DNA of 64,000 bases. Origin: Thalassobacillus_A hwangdonensis (lineage in GTDB: Bacteria > Bacillota > Bacilli > Bacillales > Halobacillaceae). Position numbers and translations under genes: made by a program. Below are positions 41,699 through 51,811 of the stretch, piece after piece; position 1 is the first letter of the stretch; every line of letters begins with the position of its first letter. Where the stretch lies: positions 558,001 through 622,000 of the forward strand of contig NZ_JBHTKL010000001.1 in assembly GCF_042675915.1 (NCBI RefSeq), in the 5' to 3' direction. The notes under the pieces are model-generated. The model was not told the origin of the DNA and did not search any database. It saw only the letters and a list, made by a program, of their open reading frames with translations.

Positions 41699-42478
41699 AT
41701 GCTTGATTATATCAATTTGGCAAGTATCCCTGCGTTCTTGCTCATTTTCGTCAGGGTTACTGCTTTTTTTGTAACATTACCGATCTTTTCTTATCGCAAT
41801 GTTCCGACCCAGCATAAGATAGGTTTCAGTTTTTTCCTGGCTGCAATGCTATTTTTCACAGTGGATATTCCGATCATCCTTCCGAATGGAACGTTCATCC
41901 TTCTCTTACTGAAGGAAGCACTGGTTGGTATATTCATAGGTTTGATGGCCTATATCATCCTTGCGGCGATTCAGATCGCCGGTGGATTCATCGATTTTCA
42001 GATGGGTTTTGCCATTGCCAATGTCATCGATCCTCAAACTGGTGCGCAAAGTCCATTGATCGGCCAATACCTTTATACGTTCACATTGCTGTTCATCCTA
42101 TCTGTAAACGGCCATCACTTAATGATTGATGGTGTCTTCTACAGTTATGAATTCATTTCGATGCAGGATTGGCTTCCAATCGGGGAGGAAGGATTCGCTG
42201 CATTCGTCATTGATTCTTTCAACCGTATGTTCATCATCGCATTTCTGATGGCTACTCCAGTTGTAGGCTGCCTTTTCCTTGTAGATGTTGCATTAGGAAT
42301 CATTGCCCGTACAGTACCTCAGCTTAATGTGTTCGTCGTAGGGCTGCCGTTAAAAATATTCGTAGCACTGGTGGTACTGTTCATCTCGATGGGAATATAC
42401 ATGATGCTTGCAAAAACGTTGTTCGAAACGATGCTTACGACAATGAGGAACTTTATGCAGTTACTGGGGGGCGCATGA
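41699..42478 (+). CDS. fliR: Flagellar export gate protein FliR
   Basis: A 259-residue polytopic membrane protein of the export gate, with about six hydrophobic segments. Family signatures are FVRVTAFFVTLPIFSYRNVP, KEALVGIFIGLMAYIILAA and QIAGGFIDFQMGFAIANVID. It has no strong ribosome-binding site of its own and starts 3 nt after fliQ, so it is probably coupled. flhB starts 1 nt beyond its stop. Confidence 0.96.
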   Translation: MLDYINLASIPAFLLIFVRVTAFFVTLPIFSYRNVPTQHKIGFSFFLAAMLFFTVDIPIILPNGTFILLLLKEALVGIFIGLMAYIILAAIQIAGGFIDFQMGFAIANVIDPQTGAQSPLIGQYLYTFTLLFILSVNGHHLMIDGVFYSYEFISMQDWLPIGEEGFAAFVIDSFNRMFIIAFLMATPVVGCLFLVDVALGIIARTVPQLNVFVVGLPLKIFVALVVLFISMGIYMMLAKTLFETMLTTMRNFMQLLGGA

Positions 42479-42479
42479 C

Positions 42480-43559
42480 ATGTTGCTGAGACTTGATCTT
42501 CAATTCTTTGCTGGTGAAAAGACAGAAAAAGCGACTCCTAAGAAAAGGCAGGACTCCCGGAAGAAGGGCCAGGTTGCCAAAAGCCAGGATGTCAATACAG
42601 CAGTTCTGATGCTGTTCATGTTTCTTCTTTTCATGGTGATGGGCGGCTATCTGAAGGACAGCATGACAGGACTTTATGAACATGCCTTCCAGGAGTATCT
42701 TCATTGGGATTTGACCGAAGCGACCACTGAACAGATCTTCTTTGAAGCGACAGTCGAAGCGAGTAAGATACTGGCACCGATCATGGGAATGGCGATCATT
42801 GCTGGCTTATCCGCCAATTGGCTTCAAGTAGGTTTCATGTTCACGACTGAACCATTGAAATTCGACTTGAAAAAAGTCGATCCCATAAAAGGGGCGAAAA
42901 AGATCTTTTCGGTCCGTGCCATCGTTGAACTGGTGAAATCACTGCTTAAAATAACGATTATCGGCACGATTACCTTCGCTGTCATCTGGCTGAACAAGCA
43001 TGAAATGATGATGATGTCTCAGCGCTCAGTGGAAGGTGCACTGGCGTTTTTTGGGCATACGACGATCATCATGGGGATAGCAGCTGCAATCGGTCTGCTG
43101 TTGATTTCAGTGTTGGACTACAGTTACCAGAAATTCGATTATGAAAAAAATATCCGAATGTCCAAGCAGGACTTGAAGGATGAGCATAAAAACATCGAAG
43201 GGGATCCGTTGATCAAATCGAAAATCAAGGAAAAACAACGGCAAATGGCGATGCGGCGGATGATGAGCGAAGTCCCTGAAGCGGACGTGGTCATTACGAA
43301 CCCGACGCACTACGCTATAGCGATCAAATATGATGAAGATAAAGCGGATGCACCTTATGTTGTTGCTAAAGGTGTCGATTTCGTCGCTCAGAAGATCAAA
43401 GAAATTGCAAAAGCGAATGAAATCATGACGGTGGAGAACCGTCCTTTAGCAAGAGCATTGTACGATGAAGTGGAAATCGGTAATGCTGTAGATGAACAGT
43501 TCTACAAGGCAGTGGCAGAAATTTTGGCATATGTGTACCGGGTGCAGAAGAAAGTTTAG
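42480..43559 (+). CDS. flhB: Flagellar export switch protein FlhB
   Basis: FlhB sets export specificity and switches from hook to filament substrates after autocleavage. The 359-residue protein has a basic N-terminus (EKTEKATPKKRQDSRKKGQV), four membrane helices between about 30 and 210, and a cytoplasmic domain with the cleavage site NPTH in VVITNPTHYAIAIKYDED. The end EQFYKAVAEILAYVYRVQKK is mirrored by YlqH (14626-14904). The start is ATG 42480. It is followed by flhA. Confidence 0.97.
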   Translation: MLLRLDLQFFAGEKTEKATPKKRQDSRKKGQVAKSQDVNTAVLMLFMFLLFMVMGGYLKDSMTGLYEHAFQEYLHWDLTEATTEQIFFEATVEASKILAPIMGMAIIAGLSANWLQVGFMFTTEPLKFDLKKVDPIKGAKKIFSVRAIVELVKSLLKITIIGTITFAVIWLNKHEMMMMSQRSVEGALAFFGHTTIIMGIAAAIGLLLISVLDYSYQKFDYEKNIRMSKQDLKDEHKNIEGDPLIKSKIKEKQRQMAMRRMMSEVPEADVVITNPTHYAIAIKYDEDKADAPYVVAKGVDFVAQKIKEIAKANEIMTVENRPLARALYDEVEIGNAVDEQFYKAVAEILAYVYRVQKKV

Positions 43560-43580
43560 ATATGTTAGGAGAGAACGAGA

Positions 43581-45614
43581 ATGTCAGCAAAAGATCTAAC
43601 CGTATTACTAGGCGTCATACTAATCATCATCATGCTGGTCATTCCTTTGCCTGGATGGCTGCTAAGTTTCCTGATCCTTGTCAATATATCATTGGCGTTG
43701 GTCGTCATCCTTGTTTCGATGAACATGGAGGAGGCACTGCAATTTGCAGTATTTCCTTCTTTATTGCTATTGCTGACACTTTTCCGTCTGGGCCTCAACG
43801 TTTCGACGACACGTTCTATCCTTTCTGAAGCAGAAGCAGGAGGCGTCATTGCCACTTTCGGATCGTTTGTCATTGGCGACAATCCATTGGTCGGATTTGT
43901 TGTCTTCGTGATCCTGGTCATCATCCAATTCCTCGTCATCACAAAAGGTGCGGAAAGGGTTTCTGAAGTTGCAGCAAGGTTCACATTGGACGCGATGCCA
44001 GGAAAGCAGATGAGCATTGATGCCGATTTGAACGCAGGCATGATTTCTGAGCATCAGGCGAAAGACAGGCGCCAAAAAGTAGAACAGGAAGCGGATTTCT
44101 ATGGGGCGATGGATGGAGCCAGTAAATTTGTCAAAGGAGATGCGATTGCAGGGATCATCATCGTTCTGATCAACATCATGTTCGGCCTGATCATCGGTAT
44201 GGTTCAAATGGATATGAGCTTCACAGAAGCTGTCAATACATATATGAGACTTACTGTCGGGGACGGGCTCGTCAGTCAGATTCCCGCACTGTTGATTTCG
44301 ACAGCGACGGGAATCGTAGTGACACGAGTGGCATCGGAAGGGAATTTAGGTTCAGATGTCACAGCTCAGCTCCTCCGTTATCCAAAATTGTTATACATTG
44401 CTGCAGGTACGATTTTCTTCCTGGGCTTAACACCGATCAACTTCTTCCTTACGGCAATGATTGCTGCTGTATTGGCTTTCGGAGGGTATTGGCTGTCCAG
44501 AAAATCGGAGCAGGAAGAAATCGAACTTCCAGAAGATGAAGATGAAACAGCGACAGATCAGATGAAGTCCCCTGAAAATGTAGTCAGTCTGATCAGTATG
44601 GATCCGATCGAATTCGAATTCGGTTATGCATTGATTCCGATTGCCGACACAAATCAGGGAGGCGACCTGCTCGACCGGATCGTCATGATTCGCAGACAGC
44701 TGGCTATCGAATTGGGTCTTGTCATACCAGTAGTGAGAATAAGGGATAACATCCAGCTAGGGCCTAATGAATACCGTCTCAAAATAAAAGGGAATGAAGC
44801 AGCAAGAGGTGAACTGCTCCTCGACCACTTCCTGGCAATGAGTCCAGGGGTAGAGGAGGATGGAATCGATGGAATTGAAACGAAGGAGCCTGCATTCGGC
44901 CTTCCTGCCAAATGGATTACGGAAGAGTTGAAAGATGAAGCTGAGCTTTCCGGCTACACCGTAGTGGATCCTCCTTCTGTCGTCTCCACCCATTTGACGG
45001 AAGTAATTAAGAATCATGCCCATCAATTGCTGGGGAGACAGGAGACACAACAGTTGATCGATCATCTGAAGGAGTCCAATCCGATCCTGGTCGAGGAAGT
45101 CACACCTGATCCACTATCAATCGGAGACGTACAGAAAGTGCTGGCTAAGCTGCTCCGTGAAAATGTTTCGGTGAAAAATTTACCGATCATTTTTGAAACG
45201 TTGGCTGATTTCGGAAAAATGACCAATGATACGGAGCTGCTTGCAGAATATGCCCGCCAATCGCTATCCCAGCAGATTACTTCCCAGTACTCTAAAGGTG
45301 GTGGGGTAGTCAAAGTCATCACCGTATCCGGAAGAGTAGAAAAACTGATGGCAGAGCATATCCAGCAAACAGAGCATGGCAGCTACCTTGCACTTGATCC
45401 GGATACACAGCAGACAATCATCAAAGCCATTGCTGAACAAGCGGAGCAGCTTTCACTCATGGAAGAATCAGCCATCATTCTCTGTTCGCCTGCCATCCGG
45501 ATGTATTTGAAACAATTGTTGGACCGTCATCTGCCTCAGATGATCGTCCTTTCATATAATGAGCTCGAGCCGACGGTTGAAGTACAGAGTGTAGGAGTGG
45601 TGAACGTAGCATGA
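43581..45614 (+). CDS. flhA: Flagellar export protein FlhA
   Basis: The main proton-driven export gate component. The 677-residue protein has eight predicted membrane helices in the first ~310 residues, with FPSLLLLLTLFRLGLNVSTT and the FHIPEP-type loop AARFTLDAMPGKQMSIDADL (DLNAGMI). The cytoplasmic ring domain covers about 330-677. TTAGGAGAG precedes the ATG. Its final codons overlap flhF by 4 nt. Confidence 0.98.
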   Translation: MSAKDLTVLLGVILIIIMLVIPLPGWLLSFLILVNISLALVVILVSMNMEEALQFAVFPSLLLLLTLFRLGLNVSTTRSILSEAEAGGVIATFGSFVIGDNPLVGFVVFVILVIIQFLVITKGAERVSEVAARFTLDAMPGKQMSIDADLNAGMISEHQAKDRRQKVEQEADFYGAMDGASKFVKGDAIAGIIIVLINIMFGLIIGMVQMDMSFTEAVNTYMRLTVGDGLVSQIPALLISTATGIVVTRVASEGNLGSDVTAQLLRYPKLLYIAAGTIFFLGLTPINFFLTAMIAAVLAFGGYWLSRKSEQEEIELPEDEDETATDQMKSPENVVSLISMDPIEFEFGYALIPIADTNQGGDLLDRIVMIRRQLAIELGLVIPVVRIRDNIQLGPNEYRLKIKGNEAARGELLLDHFLAMSPGVEEDGIDGIETKEPAFGLPAKWITEELKDEAELSGYTVVDPPSVVSTHLTEVIKNHAHQLLGRQETQQLIDHLKESNPILVEEVTPDPLSIGDVQKVLAKLLRENVSVKNLPIIFETLADFGKMTNDTELLAEYARQSLSQQITSQYSKGGGVVKVITVSGRVEKLMAEHIQQTEHGSYLALDPDTQQTIIKAIAEQAEQLSLMEESAIILCSPAIRMYLKQLLDRHLPQMIVLSYNELEPTVEVQSVGVVNVA

Positions 45615-46723
45615 AGGTGAAAAAATTCGAAGCAGATACGATGCCTGAAGCGATGAAACAAGTAAGAAAGGAGTTAGGGACGGAAGCGGTCATCCTGAAT
45701 TCCAAAATCGTGTTCCGGGGAGGCTTTCTCGGAATGTTCCGCAAAAGAAAACTGGAAGTGATCGCAGCAATTGATCCGAAGCAGGAGCAACAACGTAAAC
45801 CCTCTCCTCCAGCTTTAACGGCTGATAGGCCACTACCTGCCAAACCGGAAGCTGTTGCAACAGACAATTACGCAGTAATGAAGGAAATTGCAGAACTTAA
45901 GAAAATGTTGATTCAACGTTCTCCTTCTGTTGAATCTGCCTTTGCACCTGAAATACAGAAATATTACGAATACCTCAAGCAGCAGGAAGTATCAGAAGAT
46001 ATCGTTGTATCATTACTGGAAAGTGTAAGTAGTGAGAATTCTGAGGATGAAAGCAACCTTTTCATGAACCTTACAACTAGATTGAAAGAAGAGTTGGAGA
46101 AAGCTTCTATTGAAGGGAGTATGCTCGATAACCGTTTCATCCATCTGGTTGGTCCTACCGGAGTCGGGAAAACGACGACGATTGCTAAAATTGCATCCGA
46201 ACATTTGTTGAACCACCAGAAGAATGTGGCTTTGATTACTACGGATACGTATCGGATCGCTGCCATCGATCAATTGAAGACATATGCAAAAATTCTTGAT
46301 ATCCCAATTGAAGTTGCTTATTCCGTGGAGGATTACATTCAGGCCAGGGAAAAATTCAAGGAATATGATCTTGTACTTGTCGATACAGCGGGAAGAAATT
46401 TCAGAGATCCCCATTATGTGAAAGAACTGGGTAAAGTGATCGATTTCAATGAGGATATGGAAACGCATCTCGTCTTATCCCTGACATCCCGTTACAACGA
46501 TATGCAGGAAATTTTCGATCGATTCCAGCATGTCGGTATCGATCGACTTATCTTCACGAAAGCGGATGAAACATCAGCATATGGAAGTATGGTGAATATG
46601 GCACTTAAGAACCAGGTGAGTGTTTCCTATATTACAAACGGGCAAAATGTACCAGATGATATCAGAAATGCTTCACCAGATACGATTGTAGCCAGGGTGA
46701 TGGGAGACTTCTCCGATGACTGA
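45611..46723 (+). CDS. flhF: Flagellar SRP-type GTPase FlhF
   Basis: The third SRP-like GTPase, which sets flagellar position and number. The 370-residue protein has a basic N-terminal B domain (MKVKKFEADTMPEAMKQVRK), an N domain, and the G domain: G1 GPTGVGKTT (181-189), TTDTYRIAAIDQLKTYA, DTAGR and FTKADETSAYGS. It overlaps flhA by 4 nt and flhG by 8 nt. With ffh and ftsY in the same window, all three SRP-family GTPases lie within about 42 kb. Confidence 0.96.
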   Translation: MKVKKFEADTMPEAMKQVRKELGTEAVILNSKIVFRGGFLGMFRKRKLEVIAAIDPKQEQQRKPSPPALTADRPLPAKPEAVATDNYAVMKEIAELKKMLIQRSPSVESAFAPEIQKYYEYLKQQEVSEDIVVSLLESVSSENSEDESNLFMNLTTRLKEELEKASIEGSMLDNRFIHLVGPTGVGKTTTIAKIASEHLLNHQKNVALITTDTYRIAAIDQLKTYAKILDIPIEVAYSVEDYIQAREKFKEYDLVLVDTAGRNFRDPHYVKELGKVIDFNEDMETHLVLSLTSRYNDMQEIFDRFQHVGIDRLIFTKADETSAYGSMVNMALKNQVSVSYITNGQNVPDDIRNASPDTIVARVMGDFSDD

Positions 46724-47582
46724 TCAGGCTCAACGGCTAAGAGAAATCCTCGAGCAGCGAAAACAAACAGGAAGAGCAAGAACCATCGCAATCACCAGTG
46801 GTAAAGGGGGAGTCGGCAAGTCGAATTTCGCGCTGAACTTCTCGATGGAACTTATCAATCTAGGAAAGCGAGTACTGCTGTTCGACCTGGACATCGGAAT
46901 GGGGAATATTGATATCCTGATCGGTAAAAGTCCGACCTATACGATTTTAAATCTATTCGACGAAAAATTGTCGATTCATGATATTATAGAATCAGGACCA
47001 AACTCCTTGTCATATATAGCGGGAGGTTCCGGATTTACAGATTTTTTCAAATTGACAGATGAAAAGTTTCGTTATTTCACCCAAGAATTTGACAAGCTTC
47101 AACAAACCTATGATTACATCATTTTTGATATGGGAGCAGGGGCTACGCAGGACAGTCTGCATTTCATCTTAGCGGCGGATGAAGTGATCGTCGTCACTAC
47201 ACCTGAACCGACATCGCTTACCGATGCTTACGCAATGATCAAACACGTCCATCGCAGTCGTTCCGATCAGTCGATCCGTATTCTGATCAATCGGGCAGCA
47301 AACAAAAGTGAGGGGCACGAAACGATCGATCGATTGACATCAGTCGTCCGCAAGTTTCTCGACAGGGAGATTGAGGCGCTTGGAATTCTTCCTGATGATA
47401 AAACGGTCAGTAAAGCCGTCATCCAGCAGGTTCCTTACACGCAATTTGATAAACGATCCTCCATCAGCAAAGCGTTGGTGGAAGTGGCCGGAGATTTCGT
47501 ATCTGGTACAAATACTGAGGAGAAGCGTCAGGAAAGTTCCTTCCTTTTCAAATTGAAAGAGCTACTACAGAGAGGTAAATGA
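46716..47582 (+). CDS. flhG: MinD-like ATPase FlhG (YlxH)
   Basis: FlhG stimulates the FlhF GTPase and limits flagellar number. The 288-residue protein starts with a helix (AQRLREILEQRKQTG) that in the family activates FlhF, then the deviant Walker A GKGGVGKS (29-36), FDLDIGMGNIDILIG and IFDMGAGATQDSLHFILAAD. A C-terminal amphipathic helix (FLFKLKELLQRGK) could bind membrane. It overlaps flhF and is followed by cheB after 1 nt. Confidence 0.95.
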   Translation: MTDQAQRLREILEQRKQTGRARTIAITSGKGGVGKSNFALNFSMELINLGKRVLLFDLDIGMGNIDILIGKSPTYTILNLFDEKLSIHDIIESGPNSLSYIAGGSGFTDFFKLTDEKFRYFTQEFDKLQQTYDYIIFDMGAGATQDSLHFILAADEVIVVTTPEPTSLTDAYAMIKHVHRSRSDQSIRILINRAANKSEGHETIDRLTSVVRKFLDREIEALGILPDDKTVSKAVIQQVPYTQFDKRSSISKALVEVAGDFVSGTNTEEKRQESSFLFKLKELLQRGK

Positions 47583-47583
47583 T

Positions 47584-48636
47584 ATGACTATAAAAAAAGT
47601 CCTGGTCGTCGATGATTCTGCATTCATGCGGAAAGTCATCAGCGACATGTTGAATCACGATCCAAGGCTGGAGGTCATAGCTGCAGCACGAAACGGAACG
47701 GATGCGATCGCGAAATGTCAAACGCATAAACCGGATGTCGTAACCCTTGATATTGAAATGCCGGTCATGGATGGCCTGACTGCTTTAGAGGAAATCAAGG
47801 AGAAGTACGCGATACCCGTTGTCATGCTATCCAGCTTGACTGCCGAAGGTGCAGATAGCACAGTGAAGGCAATGCAGCTGGGAGCTGTGGATTTCATCCA
47901 GAAGCCATCCGGCTCCATTTCCCTTGATATCGACACCATAAGGGAGCAAATCGTTGACAAAGTAGTCGCAGCAGCGAATGCAAACATGAGAGGGATCGTC
48001 TCCCGGCAACCGATTAAAACAGCCGTAAAATCTATCAATCTGAAAAAAAGAGGAACGGATAGGAAAAGGATTGTTGCAATCGGAACATCCACAGGAGGTC
48101 CTCGTGCATTACAGCAAGTACTTACACATTTGCCTGCAGACTTCCCAGCTCCTATCGTCATTGTCCAGCATATGCCTCCAGGGTTCACGAAATCTTTGGC
48201 TGACAGATTGAATTCCATCTCATCCATCACGATAAAAGAAGCCAGCGAAGGAGAAATTCTGCAGGATGGTACAGCTTATATCGCTCCGGGTAATTTTCAT
48301 ATGACACTGGATAAGCATGGGGCAGGACTTTCCATCCGCCTTGATCAGTCTGCCCCGATGAATGGCCACCGTCCTTCGGTTGATGCATTGTTCCATTCAA
48401 TCGCTTTGCTGAAAGAATACATCCCCACTACCGTCGTCATGACTGGCATGGGGTCCGATGGAGCAAAGGGATTGGAGAAATTGAGACAAGCGATACCCAA
48501 TACATATACCATTACGGAATCGGAAGATAGCGCAGTAGTCTTTGGAATGCCGAAAGCCGTCATCAACAAAGGGATGACGGACAAGACGGTTCCATTATCG
48601 GATATCAGCACCACTATATTGGACACGTTCGAATAA
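47584..48636 (+). CDS. cheB: Chemotaxis methylesterase response regulator CheB
   Basis: CheB demethylates and deamidates chemoreceptors after phosphorylation. The 350-residue protein joins a receiver domain (VLVVDDSAFMRKVISDML, phospho-site D56 in LDIEMPVMDG) to a methylesterase domain (about 160-350). The catalytic serine is in AIGTSTGGPRAL, the histidine in QHMPPGFTKSLADRLN, and the aspartate in MTGMGSDGAKGL. AGAGGTAAATG provides the ribosome-binding site. cheR is not in the window. Confidence 0.97.
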   Translation: MTIKKVLVVDDSAFMRKVISDMLNHDPRLEVIAAARNGTDAIAKCQTHKPDVVTLDIEMPVMDGLTALEEIKEKYAIPVVMLSSLTAEGADSTVKAMQLGAVDFIQKPSGSISLDIDTIREQIVDKVVAAANANMRGIVSRQPIKTAVKSINLKKRGTDRKRIVAIGTSTGGPRALQQVLTHLPADFPAPIVIVQHMPPGFTKSLADRLNSISSITIKEASEGEILQDGTAYIAPGNFHMTLDKHGAGLSIRLDQSAPMNGHRPSVDALFHSIALLKEYIPTTVVMTGMGSDGAKGLEKLRQAIPNTYTITESEDSAVVFGMPKAVINKGMTDKTVPLSDISTTILDTFE

Positions 48637-48654
48637 AGCCAGGGGGGATTCCAA

Positions 48655-50679
48655 ATGGAAATGACGCAATATTTAGAAGTTTTTATTGAAGAGAGTAAAG
48701 AAAACCTTCAAAATGTCAATGATCAGCTGTTAGAGCTGGAAAAGAAACCTGATGACCTTGCCATAGTCGGTGAAATCTTCCGTTCTGCACACACCTTGAA
48801 AGGGATGTCAGCTACGATGGGCTACCAGGACCTAGCCAACCTCACCCACAAAATGGAGAACGTGCTGGACGCGGTTCGTAATGAAAAAATCCGCGTAAAT
48901 TCGGAGATATTGGATGTTGTCTTCGATGCTGTTGAGGATCTGGAAGCGATGGTACTCGATATTGCAAGTGGCGGAGAAGGAAAACGGGACGTGGAAAAGG
49001 TAGTACAGCAACTGGATGCAATCGAAAAAGGTGAAGCGATCGAAGCAGCAGTTGCCGGTGGCGGAGATGAGATCGTAACGAACGCCGTCGAACTAGATGA
49101 ATTCGAAATTACAGTTCTGGAAGAATCGAAAGAAGCAGGCTTTTCCCATTATGAAATCAACGTCCATCTGCGTGAGGATTGTCTGCTGAAGGCCGCAAGG
49201 GTTTATATGGTGTTTGAAGTTCTTGAGCAGGTCGGTGAAGTTGTCAAGTCCGTCCCTACGGTCGATCAGCTTGAAAATGAAGACTTCGAATCATCGTTCA
49301 CCGTTCTCGTCGTAACAAAAGAATCAGCGGAAGCAGTTCAGGCAAAAGTGATGAAGGTATCTGAAATCGAAAAGGTACTCGTACAACCATTTTCCGTTGA
49401 GCTTTATACCGAACAGCAACGAGAATCTGACATGAAAGTCACTGAATTGAAAGAAGGAACAAAAGACGGTTCCCCAGTTGAGAAAGAAGCTTCCAATGAA
49501 AATTCAGGTAAGCCAAAAAAGAACGCAGCCAACAAAACCATCCGTGTCAATATTGATCGGTTAGATGTATTGATGAACCTTTTTGAAGAACTTGTCATCG
49601 ATCGGGGAAGGCTTGATCAGATTTCAAGAGACCTTGACCATGGAGAGCTGACTGAAACGGTGGAGCGGATGACGAGAGTTTCAGGAGACTTACAGAATAT
49701 TATCCTGACGATGCGAATGGTTCCAATCGATCAGGTATTCAATCGTTTTCCGAGAATGGTGCGCCAGTTGGCTCGTGACTTGGACAAAAACATCCTGCTT
49801 GAGATAAGTGGTGCAGACACAGAGCTTGACAGGACAGTCATCGACGAAATTGGTGATCCGCTCGTACACTTGATCAGAAATGCTATCGACCATGGAATTG
49901 AAACGCCAGAAAAACGTTCGGCCAAAGGTAAACGTGAGCAAGGTACCCTCCACTTGAAAGCGTATCATAGCGGAAACCATGTGTTCATCGAAATTACAGA
50001 CGATGGTGCGGGAATCAGCCGTGAGAAAGTCCTGAACAAAGCCATCGCAAATGGGGTCATCACCCACGAGCAGGCAGAAGGGATGCCCGATCAGCAGGTC
50101 TATGAATTGATCATGGCCAGCGGCTTTTCGACAGCTGAAGTCATCTCGGATGTATCTGGTCGCGGTGTAGGACTTGATGTAGTCAAGAATACCATTGAAT
50201 CCTTGGGCGGAAGTATCACCATCGATTCGAAGCTGGATGAAGGGAGCATCTTCTCCATTCAACTGCCGCTTACACTTTCGATCATTTCTGTCATGCTGGT
50301 AGAAATCCAGAAAGAGAAATATGCTGTACCGTTGTCATCCATCATTGAGACAGCGATTTTCAAAAAAAAGGACATCATGCATGCGCATAACAAAAAAGTG
50401 ATCGACTTCCGCGGTAAAGTCGTACCGCTGGTATTTTTGAAAGATATTTTCGATGTACCACAGGATTCGGTCGAAGAAGATGATTATTTCTCTGTCATCA
50501 TCGTCCGTAAAGGAGACAAGATGGCAGGGCTTGTGGTCGACTCGTTCATCGGCCAGGAGGAAGTCGTACTTAAAGCACTTGGCAGTTATCTTACAAATAC
50601 TTTTGCGATTTCAGGGGCGACGATTCTCGGTGATGGACAAGTGGCACTGATCATTGATAGCAATGCACTGATTAAATAG
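48655..50679 (+). CDS. cheA: Chemotaxis histidine kinase CheA
   Basis: CheA autophosphorylates in response to receptors and donates phosphate to CheY and CheB. The 674-residue protein has the P1 domain with phospho-histidine H46 in RSAHTLKGMSATMGYQDL and a P2 region (about 150-255). Dimerisation P3 starts at TIRVNIDRLDVLMNLFEELV. In the P4 kinase, N box HLIRNAIDHGIE, DDGAGI and GRGVGLDVVKN are visible. P5 is CheW-like (about 535-674). GGGGG precedes the ATG. cheW follows. Confidence 0.98.
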   Translation: MEMTQYLEVFIEESKENLQNVNDQLLELEKKPDDLAIVGEIFRSAHTLKGMSATMGYQDLANLTHKMENVLDAVRNEKIRVNSEILDVVFDAVEDLEAMVLDIASGGEGKRDVEKVVQQLDAIEKGEAIEAAVAGGGDEIVTNAVELDEFEITVLEESKEAGFSHYEINVHLREDCLLKAARVYMVFEVLEQVGEVVKSVPTVDQLENEDFESSFTVLVVTKESAEAVQAKVMKVSEIEKVLVQPFSVELYTEQQRESDMKVTELKEGTKDGSPVEKEASNENSGKPKKNAANKTIRVNIDRLDVLMNLFEELVIDRGRLDQISRDLDHGELTETVERMTRVSGDLQNIILTMRMVPIDQVFNRFPRMVRQLARDLDKNILLEISGADTELDRTVIDEIGDPLVHLIRNAIDHGIETPEKRSAKGKREQGTLHLKAYHSGNHVFIEITDDGAGISREKVLNKAIANGVITHEQAEGMPDQQVYELIMASGFSTAEVISDVSGRGVGLDVVKNTIESLGGSITIDSKLDEGSIFSIQLPLTLSIISVMLVEIQKEKYAVPLSSIIETAIFKKKDIMHAHNKKVIDFRGKVVPLVFLKDIFDVPQDSVEEDDYFSVIIVRKGDKMAGLVVDSFIGQEEVVLKALGSYLTNTFAISGATILGDGQVALIIDSNALIK

Positions 50680-50690
50680 GGGGCGATACC

Positions 50691-51161
50691 ATGTCAATCG
50701 AAACGAAGCAGGATTTGAAAGTGATCGTCTTTCAGCTTAAAGACGAAGAATATGCAGTTCCGGTGCAACAGGTTGGATCCATTGAAAGAATTCAGCCGAT
50801 CACTCGCGTTCCGAATACGGAAGATTTTGTGAAAGGTGTCATCAACCTCAGGGGCGTTGTCACACCTATCCTTGATCTTCGTTCACGATTCGGACTGGAA
50901 GAGACGGAACATACAGAGTCTACTAGGATGATCATCGTTTACCTGGATGATATGGAAGTAGGTTTGATCGTCGATGCAGCAAATGATGTCATCGATATTC
51001 CTGAAGAAGCCATCGAACCGCCACCGGAAGTTGTTGGAGCTGTAGAAGCGGACTATATCCGAGGAGTGGCGAAACTGGAGAGGCGACTTCTTGTACTGCT
51101 GGATCTGAACCGAGTCCTTACAAGTGATGAAGTAGATTCAATCAAGACGTTGGAAGGGTAA
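50691..51161 (+). CDS. cheW: Chemotaxis adaptor protein CheW
   Basis: CheW bridges chemoreceptors and CheA. The 156-residue protein shows VIVFQLKDEEYAVPVQQVGS, TRVPNTEDFVKGVINLRGVV, TPILDLRSRFGLEETE and IRGVAKLERRLLVLLDLNRV, the complete family pattern. AGGGGGCG precedes the ATG. It lies directly downstream of cheA. Confidence 0.97.
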   Translation: MSIETKQDLKVIVFQLKDEEYAVPVQQVGSIERIQPITRVPNTEDFVKGVINLRGVVTPILDLRSRFGLEETEHTESTRMIIVYLDDMEVGLIVDAANDVIDIPEEAIEPPPEVVGAVEADYIRGVAKLERRLLVLLDLNRVLTSDEVDSIKTLEG

Positions 51162-51169
51162 GATTAATT

Positions 51170-51811
51170 GTGACTAATTTTACGGATCGTTTCACCGACT
51201 ATCATATGGATGTATTGAAAGAAATCGGCAATATCGGTGCAGGACATGCTGCGACGTCTTTGTCCCAGCTACTCCAACATAAAGTCGAGATGCATGTTCC
51301 TTCGGTCCGGATGGTCGATTTTGATGAGATGATGGAACTCGGCGGTGGTGCTGAAAAGAAGATGGTATCGGTATTCCTCCGTATGGAAGGCGATGCGCCA
51401 GGCAGTATGTTCTTCGTGCTTAGCCCTGAACAGGCCAGGAGGTTCGTCAGTATGATGATCCATTCCGAAGACGTGCAGTTCGATCAACCGCCATATGATG
51501 AGCTGGCGATTTCTGCACTGCATGAGCTTGGTAATATCCTTACAGGATCCTATCTATCTTCCTTAGCCGATTTTACGAATCTGGATCTTCACCCATCTGT
51601 CCCTTCTATTGCAATCGATATGGTAGGAGCTACCCTCAGTTTCGGTCTGATCGAACTTTCACAGGTGAGTGATCAGGCAATCGTCATTGAAACGTGCTTG
51701 AGCACGGAAGAAACGGAGCAGCAGGATGTAAAAGGCCACTTCTTCCTTCTACCTGATCCTGGTTCATACGAAAAAGTTTTCAGGTCACTCGGAGTTGAAA
51801 CGGATGAATAA
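51170..51811 (+). CDS. cheC: CheY-P phosphatase CheC
   Basis: CheC dephosphorylates CheY-P and binds CheD in Bacillus-type adaptation. The 213-residue protein contains both active-site helices: DVLKEIGNIGAGHAATSL and SALHELGNILTGSYLSSL, each fitting [DS]-x3-E-x2-N. The start is GTG 51170 after GGAAGGGT. It overlaps cheD by 8 nt, matching the known CheC-CheD partnership. Confidence 0.96.
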   Translation: MTNFTDRFTDYHMDVLKEIGNIGAGHAATSLSQLLQHKVEMHVPSVRMVDFDEMMELGGGAEKKMVSVFLRMEGDAPGSMFFVLSPEQARRFVSMMIHSEDVQFDQPPYDELAISALHELGNILTGSYLSSLADFTNLDLHPSVPSIAIDMVGATLSFGLIELSQVSDQAIVIETCLSTEETEQQDVKGHFFLLPDPGSYEKVFRSLGVETDE